Positions 32,100 through 44,200 of a stretch of DNA of 64,000 bases are shown one piece after another. The stretch spans positions 1 to 64,000 of the forward strand of contig JAUIRK010000984.1 of assembly GCA_030549495.1 (NCBI GenBank), read 5' to 3'. The number at the start of each line of letters is the position of its first letter. Positions within the stretch are counted from its first letter, which is position 1. A model generated the notes under the pieces. That model did no database searches. It was given only the letters and a program-made list of their open reading frames with translations, and was not told where the DNA came from. Origin of the DNA: Nectonema munidae (taxonomy: Eukaryota > Nematomorpha > Nectonematoida > Nectonematidae). A program made the position numbers and the translations under genes.

Positions 32100-33600
32100 C
32101 AAGTGAAGCTTGCAATGGAAGTTAATCACTAGAGTTCGGTAAACTAAACTATTAGCTGAACGATTGCACAAATTCATGTTTGATAAATAACATAGGAATG
32201 TTTTTGCAAAATATTAAGTATGGTTTGAAAAGTTTCAAAAAATCAAACAACATAGGAGAACAGTTGATTACTTTGCTGCAAAGAAATATTGAATGTGCTA
32301 AGAAATTTTGAAGTTGTAAAGTTGAAGCATATCTTCCTGTGAAACGATACCGTTAGAAGGCTAATAGAAGAGATATCTGATGATATGTTAGACGTGGTTT
32401 TATTGATTCGGAATTCAATTTTCAATTTTTTTGCTCAGATTGATGAAACGATGGATGCGGCTATCTCATCCTTGCCTTACCTACAATATGTATATTACAA
32501 GAACCTGTAGACAATTTTTTATTTTGCGAAACTCATCAATAGAACAACTGTAAAAGAAACATTTGGCAAAGTGATAAATTTTTTACAGCACATGATATTA
32601 AGTCGAAATCTGGCTAAGCAAAAATCTCCAGATGTAATTGGTACCCAGTGCGCCGGGCCATAAAACCATATCCGATTGGTTGAAAAACGTTTTCAACGAA
32701 GTCACTAAAACAGTGTATTTCATTAAAGCAAATGCTTCAACTCTTGTTTGTTTTCAGATTTTAAAAACTTTGCTGCACTTAAACCTGAATAGATTTTCCA
32801 AGCGATACTGTGTAAAGAAATCCAGCAGTTTCTTGAAGACAAACTAGACCTGCACCTAGAATTTTCTGATGTCTGTTTTCGTATCATTTTCAGTGGATGT
32901 ATTTGATTATATGAATTACTTTAACCTTGCGCTGCAGGGAAAAGAGATCAGAGTACTATATTGTAATAAAAAAATGAAGCTGGAATAATTGCATTCTTTG
33001 ACGAAAATTTTTTCTCGATTTTCGAACGTGTTTTATGATGAAAATAAGATTTTTTTTAATAAAGATGTCCTGAAGGCCATAAAACACCGTGTAGCATACC
33101 AAGAAAATTTTCTTAATCTACACAAATCTGAAAAGTACTATCAAAAACCCGTTTATAATTTCGATTAGTAATCTGGCCTCAGAAGACTTCTTAATTCAAG
33201 AACAGTTTATTGAAAACATGTTTTCCTGAAATATCTTATAGCGATTTTCCAATTGAAATGGGAGAGTCCTATGCTTGCAAAGATTGCTCTGATTCGATTT
33301 TCCACTACATATGAGTGTGAGCAAGCATTTTCCATGCTGCTTGACATTGAAACAGATTGGCATTGAGTAATGATATAAGAGTTGCATTGCCAAAACAACA
33401 AATTTAGGCAAACTGGTTTAGAGAAAGCAGAGGCCATCCATCACATGGAGATTTGGATTGTTTAGACAATTTTTGAATAAACAATTATGTCCATTTTTAG
33501 TACAATGTTTATATGTTGATTTATTATTTTTAGACCCCGAACTATTAAAAAATTAGTTAGACTGCTACGCCGAAAATTTTTAAAAAGTTTGTGAACCACT
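32100..33600 (+). pseudogene. ZBED-type hAT transposase remnant
   Basis: Scattered frames give NDTVRRLIEEISDDMLDVV, FNFFAQIDETMDAA (LQLDEST block), FAKLINRTTVKETFGKVINF and an end reading SNDIRVALPKQQ then NWF. The right terminus TTTGTGAACCACTC at about 33590-33603 resembles the ZBED hAT end seen at 4088. The left end was not found; it may have been lost where this meets the MULE at 31.9 kb. Confidence 0.6.
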
Positions 33601-33609
33601 CTTAGCTCA

Positions 33610-35000
33610 AGAAGGGAACAAAATCATTCATATATGATATATCACTACTGATTAGATGTAATTAAGTCCTTGTCACTCCTTATTGCCATTTACCAGTTAT
33701 TAAAACGGGTGGCCACAATCTATAGCTAGATGTGCTATAATACCATGACTAAAAATGATCTCTTTTGTAAATCTTTATGAAACAAAGATTTTGGTAGAGC
33801 CAATTTTATATTTGGTGTTCGAAGGTTAAAAATGTCTTCTTCTATAGACCATATAGAAAGGGTTGTATTAGAAGACTCATTTGAAATACAGTCAGAACTC
33901 ATTTATCCGACAGTAGAATTTTCGAAAAGCTCGCTATCTGATACAATATTTATTGAGTAGGAGCTAAAAAATATTTCTCTTATCTCACTAATTGTCAACA
34001 AGCTTGATTCATAACAAATGAAATGGTTGGGTGGATTGATTACTCTATACTGAAATGCATTGTTGCTTAAAATGAAATTTTAATATTTTTAGCAACGAAA
34101 TGTTACCAAGCTAGATTAGTAACACAAAAAAACAAAGAATCATCTTATATAATCTTCATATTCTACCTACACATATATTCAGTCAGTCAAATAAATTATT
34201 TGAAAATTTATTTAGGATATGGGTCTATGAATTGACAGGTATGCAGCCGTTAATTTAAATTTGGCCATTTTAAATAGAAATTGAAGGTTTAAAATTTTTG
34301 GAAGAAATATTCTACAAACTTTAAATTTAAATAAGTTAGTTATTCCAATCCATATGTTATACTGTATAAATTAAATTAAAATGCAATTATTTGTACTAAA
34401 TTTTATTAATAAAAATTTTAAGCATAGAGTAAAAACATTGCCAACTATTCTAAGAAATCTTGATAAATAAAACAAATATGTAAGTATAAAGATGTTATAT
34501 AACTTATTTCTCGAATAAAAGACTTGGTTGTTTAAATTAGCATTTTATTATACCTTCCCTAAAAATATTTTACGCTAAATATAATGTTTTTGTGGCCTCA
34601 ATTCACTATATTTTTAAGACTTCAAATTAAATGGGAAAATGTATGAGACATTGATAGAAAAACTGAATAAATAAAGTTTAAGTTGATAGATAACGATCAA
34701 AAATAAAGAAAATTCGAATTAACTGTTTATTTGACTACTTTAAATTAGGTATCAATAGCAATATGAATACTTCTAAACAAATAATGTACGATAAGTTTTC
34801 TGTGTTGAATGTGAAGGATCTAAATTAATTGACAAAATAATAGTTACAATTCACAACAATTTAGTTATCATATCTTTGGTTAATAAAAAAATTATCTAGA
34901 AGTGTTGTTGTAAGCAGATCTAGTTGGGAGAGTTATAGCTGGTTTCAAAAAATTAGAAAAGATCAATTCGTAAAACTTTTCAATAGGGAGAAACATTAGC
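33610..35000. other. Intergenic stretch, nothing recognised
   Basis: AT-rich sequence with a 42-codon open reading frame at 33833 (MSSSIDHIERVV) that has no recognised relatives. A short block TTCTCGAATAAAAGAC near 34511 recurs near 45299. I see nothing else. Confidence 0.4.
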
Positions 35001-35009
35001 TAAGGATAT

Positions 35010-35756
35010 CAAAAAGTCACCACACACGATATGGACAAACTCATTAATAATTTTAGAAAGACGACTACCAAAAAAGTCGAAGAATTATTTGTCTGAATAA
35101 GTGTTGGCCTTGTATAGATATTATGAAAAAGAATATATTTTCCACCATTAACCAATATTGAAAAGTATTCATAAGAATTACAAACAAAACTACTCTTAAA
35201 TATAGAGAATTTATAATTAGCATCTACATAAAAACCTTGATTCATGCTTTTCAGAACAATATTTACAAACAGGATCTTTGATTTATTTTAAAGTAGTGTG
35301 ACCAAATAAGAGACATTTACCACACTGTAGGTGATAGAAAAACTTCTAACTTTCAATTTTTTCATCATGAAAAAGATTGTGAAACCAAATTGTTTAAATA
35401 ATTATTTTCTTTAGGAGAGACTTTAATAACTGCTATCTTTTTGTCATCCTTTATTTCTTTTAAGAAAAGAAACTCTAAAACGTCATCCTCTGTAACTAAT
35501 TATTGATTTTTTTTCGAAAAATTTTATCAATAAAAACTTCATCTTTAATATAATTCGGCAAAACAAATCTGAATTTTGGAAGTAAAAGTTTTCTTTTGCG
35601 TACTTGGAAGGAGGTATTTTTCAATAAATATTTCGCCTTATCTAAATTTTTAGTATTTTGGAAAATAACTTTGAAAGCATTTTCGGAAAATTTAAATGAA
35701 TTAACTTTTATTGTATAACTTAAAGAATTATTCGATAAAAAATTACTTAAAAGCAT
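35010..35756 (-). mobile_element. LINE ORF1-like remnant with zinc knuckles
   Basis: On the minus strand, 35756-35496 is open and reads NAFKVIFQNTKNLDKAKYLL then LLPKFRFVLPNYIKDE. After broken sequence comes LQCGKCLLFGHTTLK and DPVCKYCSEKHES, two CCHC-like knuckles (C..C..FGH..., C..C...H) of the kind seen in Jockey/I-type LINE ORF1. It is degraded and no RT follows in the window. Identification rests on the knuckle pattern alone. Confidence 0.4.
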
Positions 35757-35824
35757 AGATCCGTTTTAAAGTTGTGATCAATATATTAAAACATCAATGA
35801 TGCCTCGATTTTTTAATTATTTTG

Positions 35825-36530
35825 CTAGGGGCGGGTGTAAGTTTGGTTAAGTACTGTGTTTCGATAACTCAGGATGTTGGTCAAATAATATATTAAAAAA
35901 ATATTAATCTAAGCATATGACGTCCAGTGTGTTAAAGAAATTTGTTTTTCTTGCTCCTATCTAAATGTTGAATAATATGAGTCTTTATATAGAAGTAAAA
36001 ACATTGATATAATAGTATAGATACTTTGTTGAAAATGGGGTATCACGTTCAGCGGCTTTAAGTAGCCTTTGTGTATGTTCAGTCCATACTACACAACTTT
36101 TGTTGGTTGGTTGGTTGGTTGGAGATATCAAAGCACCTCTAGCCGTAAGGCTATATGCTCGCATTATGCTTAAGATGGTTAATCAAAATTTTTGTGAATT
36201 TGTTTTTAGAGTTGGGAGCCTTTGGAATCGAATCCCTGACCTTCAACTGTTAAGCTGAGAGGTACACCCTAACAACCATTGAGGTTCGCACACACAACAA
36301 CTTTTGTACTGCTATTGATTTTTTTCTGTTTTAATTCTTTCACATGTTTTTTCTTTATTATAAATATTTTGTTTCTTTTTGACTAACTGTTTACATTTGT
36401 TGTCTATATGAATAATTTCTTCTTCTTCTTGGATTCGATCCCGCATTAAGACTTCTTTCTCATAGTTCGATACAAGAGGCCCAATTGTGCCTTCGTGATG
36501 AAAACACTTCTGGTACATTTACCTCATATT
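35825..36530 (+). repeat. SINE family 2 copy split in two
   Basis: The head half (GTTTGGTTAAGTACTGTG, TTTCGATAACTCAGG) is at 35840-35875. The tail half (GGATTCGATCCCGCATTAAG, CATAGTTCGATACAAG, GTGCCTTCGTGATGAAAAC) is at 36430-36530. About 550 bp separate them, including the SINE family 1 copy. Either an insertion split one SINE, or two partial copies lie close together. Confidence 0.55.
36104..36296 (-). repeat. SINE family 1 copy with 11 bp target-site duplication
   Basis: (GGTT)n at 36104 onward, then CTAGCCGTAAGGCTATATGC, GGAATCGAATCCCTGACC (B-box-like, reverse) and CTGTTAAGCTGAGAGG, the inverse of the copy at 8268. It is flanked on both sides by ACAACTTTTGT (36093-36103 and 36297-36307), a duplication typical of LINE-driven insertion. 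Confidence 0.85.
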
Positions 36531-36539
36531 GTTTTGTAT

Positions 36540-37635
36540 AATACTGATTATACCGTAAAATTATATTATAATTTTTTGTAATGCTTATATTTATTATCTT
36601 TCTTTAAAGCCCCTCTATACGATGCAAGTCATCCTCGTATATTCTTCTTATATTGATCTGCCTTATAAGATGTATAGCTGCACCCTGATGTAAATAATTA
36701 GAGTATGTTTTTTATTTCTTTCTGTAAAATGCTCTTTAAACAAATATAATCCTGTTTTAAAAAATATTTTTTCTTTTTTATTTTACATATTTTACAATGT
36801 CTGTTGAACATAATATTGCGTAATTATTTTTTCATTTTCTATTTTTTTTCGCTAAAATAAATATTTTTTATCATATGAGAGCTGTTACAACGAAATTAAG
36901 TAACAAACAAAAAATATTTTTATATAAGAAAATATGGTTTTAGATTTAGGAAAGAAAAATTTATTACTTATTAGAACTAAGATACGATGTGTATAACTAG
37001 CTACTTATATTTATTGATATTAAAACCGAGTTTAAACGTAACTCTGTATTTAGATTATTCATATCTAAATTATATATTATCTTATTAGATTCTTGTTTTA
37101 ATAGGGATATCATCAGCCCACATTTTTATCAGAAATTGGGTTCTGGCAGCAGTGCCATAGTGATGTAGTTGTCTGAGCCGGAGGATTTGTCTATATGAAG
37201 TCAGAGCGGGAGCCTGAAAGATTAAAAATATGGCTCCAGGCAACTTAAATACATATTTGTTTCTGAAGGATATATAGTCAAAACTACCCAAACGGAATTT
37301 CAATAATAATTGAAATTTTTTTGCTAAAAATTAAATATCTATATTTCTAAAAAAAAAGTTTCCCATTTTCATAAATATACACTGAACTATTTCTATTTTT
37401 CCTATAATTTATTCAAATTTTCATCTCTTTTAACTTGAAAAATAAATTAGATGATAAAATAAATATTGTAAAAATTAAACTACCACCAAAATTCATTATT
37501 GCTGTAAAAAATCTTTCAATTTATTATTAATTATAAAATATTGGCACTTTCTTGTTTTGGCCCCGCCACTAATTTTTCCAATTTTATGGACATTCAATGA
37601 AATTAGTTTTTGGAGGAGGAAAGAAGAATCGTTGG
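36540..37635. other. Intergenic stretch, nothing recognised
   Basis: AT-rich sequence without a convincing frame or repeat. It may contain the 3' region of the minus-strand exon at 37641-37908. Confidence 0.4.
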
Positions 37636-37640
37636 CGTTG

Positions 37641-37908
37641 TTACAAAAGGGGCTGTAGAAAAGAAAGGAATACCAACAAATAATTGGCTTGCTTCTTCAT
37701 GGCTGTCTTATGAGCATATAATTCTCTTCGTTTATTCATGGGCGTATGAACTAACTTCAATAAATATTGCGAGAGAGAACTTGGAATGAATAAAAACACA
37801 ACGGTTATTACTATGGATGTATCAATACTTACTAAAAGAGAAAAGTTCTGCACACGTTTTTTTATCCAATCAGATGTTAGTGCTTGCGTACATCCACCTT
37901 GACAGTAG
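37641..37908 (-). CDS. Putative last exon of a tetraspanin-like membrane protein
   Basis: On the minus strand, an acceptor CTTTAG is followed by an open frame reading YCQGGCTQALTSDWIKKRVQ, NFSLLVSIDTSIVITVVFLF, IPSSLSQYLLKL, and a tail HTPMNKRRELYAHKTAMKKQ ending QPLL and stop at 37641. A GC....L..W motif just before a final hydrophobic helix is how tetraspanins leave their large extracellular loop and enter TM4. The CCG motif and earlier exons were not found on the minus strand; they would lie above 37.9 kb, overlapping the LENG8 locus. The helix and tail are not typical, so another multi-pass protein is possible. Confidence 0.35.
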
Positions 37909-38609
37909 CTAAAGCTTTACTAATAAAGAGGGTAAATATGTTTGCACGATGGGTGTAACAAAAGTAAAATTTTGATTCATTTTATATCTTTTAAAAATGG
38001 GCAATTATTTATTAGTTTCAACCTTTTAACCACACAAAGTAAAGTGGCTTAGCGTGATCTGTTCTTAAAGTTTAAACTGCCTATTATTGAAATTATTTTA
38101 TGTAAAATTAAAAGTTTAATTCAAATATCATATTCAACTTTTTTTGATTAGCTATATTTTTGACGATATTTGATTAAAGCTAATTCAAAAGAATTTTCAT
38201 TGAATTTTTTCACAAATGGATTGCAGTAACTAAACGGAATCTAACACTTTAACAAATTTTTTAAATTGTAATATTTCTTAGTAAAAGCATGCTATATTTT
38301 TAAAATTTGAGCTAATCATTTTAATACAAAGTATTGGTTTACTTTACTTGAAAAGATTAACAAAATATGCGTCTACTTTTCATTCAAATATGAGAATTAT
38401 ATGCAATCTAATATAAATATTGTGTGCGTCGTGCCAAAATGTGTTTACAAATCGTGTTTACTCATTCACGTCATACACTTTTGCTGCCACATGTTTAGGA
38501 TATATTAAGAATAAATTGCCTCTTATCCTTAATTAGATTCTCTATTTTTTTTAAATAGATAGTAAAAATTTTTTTTTTAAATTTTCGCAAATATTTCCAA
38601 AGCCTGAAC

Positions 38610-38735
38610 GCTCTTCGCATTGGACAGGTGTCCGCAATTCATAGGGGAGTTTCCTATTATTTTGTTTGAAAGTGATTCGGGAATTGAAAAGTTTCCGCTT
38701 TAGTGGGTGTCCGTTAGGACAGGTTTTACTGTATT
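38610..38735 (-). repeat. pogo/Tigger-type terminal fragment
   Basis: GGACAGGTGTCCGCAATTCA, GGGGAGTTTCC and, at the right, GTGTCCGTTAGGACAGG then TTTTACTGTA are the usual pogo/Tigger subterminal and terminal words, ending in CTG beside TA. No left end is present. It is just upstream of the first LENG8 exon found. Confidence 0.55.
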
Positions 38736-38774
38736 TCCTGATCTAATTACCTTACATCAAATTCATTCATTTAG

Positions 38775-41272
38775 CCAAGATAAATCTAAGCCGCCTCAAG
38801 CAATGTCCAACATAGCAACGTCTGTGACATCGCAACAACCACAGGTCTATTTTTGACGCGAATAAGCGCAAGCCCCACTCTTATGCCATTTTGTCCTCTT
38901 TTGCAGATGAACTTCGTTTCCCAGGATTACTACAATCAATTGTGGCACTTTCAAAATTACATGTTCTACTATAACTACCAACAAGAACAGATCAATAATT
39001 TCTATCAATCGACTGGACAGTACCCTGCTTACTTCATGTCTCCTAACCCGTCCCCTACTATCCCCACTCAGCCTATACCTCCATCACCCCCTTCATCATC
39101 CAAAGCAACAACAACGCCAACAATCAACTCAGTCTCATCACCTGCAGCGACAACCACATCACTCGTTTCATCAACACTAACTAACCATCATACCACCACC
39201 ACCATCACTTATGCATCCCCCCATCATTTTTTTGGGGCAACCTCTGCCCACACACAAATGTATCCAATGGGCGGAGTTTGTTCTCAAAACATGATGTCAT
39301 CTCAATATTTTCCGTCATATCCCTATTCAGGTACTTTTTTTTCTGTTATATCTTGTATCTTTAGCCATGCATGTTACTCCATTATTTTTTTTGGGGTTTT
39401 AAGATCCATGATACCGAGGAATCTTAAGGTTAATAAAAACAGTTATTTGCAGCTTTTACATAAACATTATTATTAAAACCTAATTTATTGAAATATAAAA
39501 GTATACCACACTCAGATACGAACTTGTATTTTTATTAATACAATTAACTCCTAAAAAATATATATACTCTGATAATAGAAAAAATAATTTATTTTTAAGG
39601 CGTCATGTCATCTTAATCAATTATTGTTTTCCTTTTATAATTTTCAATGTTCAAACAAAAAAACAGTTAAATTTAAATTATATTTAAAGGTTGCGCAAAT
39701 CTTAAAAAAACAAATAAAAAAATTATTCTGTATATAAAAAAGTAAAAAATATTAAAATAAAAAAACTATAATTTTTTATTCAGTTTTCCCGTTCGACACA
39801 AGTAATAACACAGGCAAAATTTGTGGATATTGCACTCTAATTGATAAAATTGTTGACACTCACTTCTCGACATCATATTCGTGAACTGATTGTAAAGCAT
39901 GTTTTTACACATTAATAAAAAAAATCATGTAGCCGACATATTAAGCTATTCGAGAAATTTTGTAAATTGTGGAAAAGTATAGACACATCACTTTCAGAGT
40001 GTTAACAGCCAATAAAAAAGCTAAAAATTTTATTCAAGATGATTGATTATTATACACACCTGGTGACTTTAATTAAAAAAATTCCCTGAATATTATATCA
40101 ACCAAGAGACTCAAACAGAGCAAGATGGATGGCAAAGATAATTTATTGTTTCTGCTTGTTTAAATTAAACATGAAAACAAATAACAATTCCATGTATTTG
40201 ATGTTAAAATATACAGTGCATGTGTCCTTGTTCACATTTTCGGCCACTAAATGATCTTCAGTTTGGAAAAATACAAAAAAAATAGTACAAAATTGCGGGA
40301 ATTGCTCTAAAAGTATCAAGCCCTCATCTTTGCCTTCTAACCGATGTTCTTAATCACTGTTTGATTCAAGGTTGAGTAATAAAGAAAAACTAAATTTTAT
40401 TTCTTTGCTTAGAAGAAAGACATTGTCTTGTTGAAAATTTTTGTAGTCGCATGTATAGGAAAAAAATTTTATTTTTCAATCACACATAATTTGCTGGAAT
40501 GGCTTCAAAAGAAAGATTAAAAAACTCTAAAATATTTTACCTTACTTAATATCAAAATTAAACAAAAGTTTTTTTCTTTTAGATTTTGTTTCAGGCAAGA
40601 TCATAAAACTTTTTAAATAACGAACGAGAAGATGGTAATTTGTTCTAAATTATTATCAAACAATTTTGTCACAAGCCGTAAAATGGCGCAACTGAACGTG
40701 CAATAGCTCTTATTAGGAATTTTAATGGTGTTATCTATCACTGAACGAGAATGGCAAAAGCAGTAGTAGATATATAAAAAAATTTCTTAAAGCTACGAAA
40801 TAACCTACATCACAATTTGTTTAAATATAAATTAAATGCCGCCTATCTTTCTGTCATGAATATGCTTAATTTTATATTCAATCTTTTTGTAAAATAAATG
40901 GATGCATACACATTGACATCAAACACATATGTCGTTTTTTTCTGAGAGCAAGTTCGTTCATCCCAGATTTTATTCTGCATCTTTGGAAAATAATCATTTT
41001 TTGCATGCATTAAGGATATTATCAGGCACCGTCTCCCTACTACCCACCCTCATCCTATCAAGGATCTATAGTCTCCCAATCTTCTTCCTTTTCTTCATCA
41101 ACCGCCTCTCTCAATACACATTCAGTAAGCCACCAGCCTCTCTCTTTGAATGATCCTTCAAAGGGTGTGCCAACTCGACATCTCCCACCCTCTAACTCAT
41201 CAGCGCCTGAGAAAGAACATGTTCTGAGCACATCGTCAAAGTGGAAGCGGCACAAGGAAAGTTATCAAAATG
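38775..41272 (+). CDS. LENG8: LENG8 N-terminal exons, Tyr/Pro/Ser-rich
   Basis: The first exon reads [20 protein letters not shown]. After a 62 bp intron, exon 38907-39330 reads [20 protein letters not shown], which recalls YYQWYQQYNYAYPY of human LENG8, then a Pro/Thr/Ser-rich run. Exon 41015-41272 uses the acceptor TGCATTAAG and restores the frame as [20 protein letters not shown], then a Ser-rich stretch ending [11 protein letters not shown]. Such low-complexity sequence is expected to be disordered. The acceptor at 41025, which looks better by eye, would put the exon out of frame. Confidence 0.75.
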
Positions 41273-44200
41273 GTAGCACTTTTATCTTTCTCTCTTTATG
41301 TTTTCGACATCCAAAGAATGTGTAAGAGTGTAATGAGAATATTGTTGATTTTCGAAGAACCTTTTTTCCTTGATATTAATTAGTATAAGTGGCCTTCTAA
41401 AATGTAGTTCTCTTTTTAAAGAACAAAGAGTAGTTTTTTTCTTTTCGTAGAAGAGATATGGTAAACACAAGAAAATCTATTGTAATATCGTTTTATTTTA
41501 AGATTGTGGCAAAGCTCCTGAGGCATTAAAAATATAGGAAAATGCTTAGCCATGATACTATATATTTAAATGTCGTTTTTTAATATTCACAAATAATACT
41601 TCCAGAAAGATGATGAAATTTTAGATCACGAAAACAAAGACCCAACCTTTTTTTGCAAGATATTCGAGGAACTCTATCGCTATAATAATAATAATGGAAA
41701 AAGCAAAGATTACTGTGCAAACTTTTTCAATATTTGTAACACCAAGTGGCGATGTAACTGATGGAAAAATTATCTCTCAAAAATAAGAATGAAGACAGTC
41801 TATGATCTAGATTCTAGACCAATCATCTAAAAAACCCCATTGAACAAAAGTTTATGTTGATAACTTTTTTTCAAGTTATAATTTATTTATGCAAATCAAA
41901 TACATGCAGATTAGAATCACCGGTACAGTCAGATCAAATAAAACATCCAAATGCCCACTGAAATATGATAATTTTCTATAAAAAAAAAGAAAACCATGAC
42001 ACTTTTGATTACAAATTTAAAGAAAAAGAGGGACTCTTCTTTTTGAAATGGCATGACGAACTTTTTTTTTTATAATTTTCAAAATTTATTATAAAAGAAT
42101 GTTTGTCGAATGAACACACACCACCATTATTGCCCGACATTATACTTGCACGCTAAGCTCTCAATCCCACCACAACTCCACAGATTTTATGAAGTCAAAT
42201 CACCTTGTTTGTAACAGGGGCGCACATCCTCAAAATTATTGGGGGCGAAATTTTTTTCTTGCAATTTTTAAAATTAGTGGTCTGGAAATACCACGGGAGA
42301 CCAGATATTCAAGCAATCCTTTAAAATAGAGTGTATTCAGCGCATACCTAAATTTATAAGATTACTTTATCTTTTTTTAGAAAATTGGTGAAATTAAAAT
42401 ACTATACTTCCAGCGAAAATATTTTAATTAAATTTGCATATCGAATATAGTGCGCAAAAAAAAATGCCCCCAATTAAAAAGTAGGAAAAAATGCCCCAAC
42501 ACAAAAAATTTCAAAAAATTTTAATTAAATTGAAAATTTTTTGGAAGTTTCAAATAAAGTTTTTTGTAAAAAATCGCTACTTCCTCTAAAACATTTAATT
42601 TTAATTAAAGTAAACAAAAAAGCTCGACATTTTTAAATCAAAAAATTTTTATAAAACAGCAAATTTTTTGGACTTTGTGTGTTCAGAACACTTTCTAAAT
42701 ATAATTTGTATTCTAACTGATTTTAAGAACACATTCCCACAAATATGCACCTTTGCTATTGTTTTCAAGAACTTTTAAAGAAAAAACCCTATAGATTAGA
42801 ATTTTAGAAATTTGCCTTTCAAAACGGTACCAAATAAAAATATTTATATAATTATAAAATCCTGAAATCAAAAATTAGGGGGCTTTTTTCTACTTTTAAT
42901 TGGGGGCATTTTTACCTACAACCATCGAATATACACTAGTTTAAAAATCCAAAAATGTTAGGGGGTGGAATAGGGTTTTCATTTGAAAAAGAAGTGTCTA
43001 CCAGGCACATTACAGGAATTGATGAAAGGATTTTGATTCATAGAGAAAACAATAACGAAGGTTGGATGTTTTATATGAGTGAATTTGTCTAAAGGCAAAG
43101 GTCTACTAGACCCCTGCGATGTTTATATGAAAAAGTGATTGTTCTGGCAAGTGTATAAAACGAAGTTATAATTGTGCAAACAAAAAATTAAGATCCATTA
43201 TTTCATTTTACTCAGCCTTCAAAAATAGTTTAAAAGCTAAATTGAACAAGCTACAAAAATCTACAAAAGTAAAATAACTGTTAACTTTTGCAATGTTTGC
43301 CCTTTATAATACTTTTAAGGAAAAAAAGTCTATCAGAAAAAGTTATAGGCTTCAACAAAAACAAAAAATTTTAGGCTAACTAAGTTTTTGAAAACTAATT
43401 TGACGTTCCCCTATAGCATACTCTATGGGTGCAGGCAGGTTGGTTGAGATGATGGACCAGCACGGAAGCCCGGTTCCTTTACCAAAATTGAAATTGCACA
43501 TAATAACAAGAGAGAAAGGAAACAAAATAAACTAATAAAGCAATTTTCACTATTAAATCGACCTCGTTCTCAGAATAATTTAAAAATAATAGGAGCAAAA
43601 ATTAGTTTATTTGATATTTTCAAGTTTTTATAAGCCAAAGCCCCTTTAAGAGCACCCTTATAATAAAATATTTAAACTAACGATCGATAGACTTTCGCCC
43701 AAAAACAATTTGCCCCCTGGACAAATTGTCTCTAGGCTATTTGTTTCTTCTCTTTGCTTATTAAATGTGTAAAATTATTAAAATTTTTATTCTTGTTTAT
43801 TTTATCTCTATTAAATTATTTCAAATTAATCATTTTATCTGTTAATTTTAGTTGTCCATGAGACAAAATATCTTATGAAAATAACGGGCAGTCCATGAAA
43901 CAAAATGTCTTATGAAAAAAGGGGCGATTGTCCTGGGACGAACGTCTTATGAAAATAATAGGGCATGTCCATGGGACGAACTGTCTTATGAAAAAAGGGG
44001 CGAAATGTCCGAGGACCAAACTAACATAAATCAAAGTATACGAGAAAGAAACCTGCGTTTTTTTGAATATTTGTCTACAAATAAATTCTGACAGCTATCA
44101 TAAATAATAGATCAAGTACATTTTTAACAACTGAAACGTTTTGTTTCGATATTATATTTTTACTATAATAATCAACAAATTTTCTTTAAAAAAATGTATT

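Noticed and set aside
41026-41160. LENG8 exon starting at the 41025 acceptor
   Set aside because: It is out of phase with the previous exon; the acceptor at 41014 restores the frame and gives continuous Tyr/Pro-rich sequence.
43856-44020. CRISPR-like or regulatory repeat array
   Set aside because: Decayed direct repeats without spacers inside a transposon.
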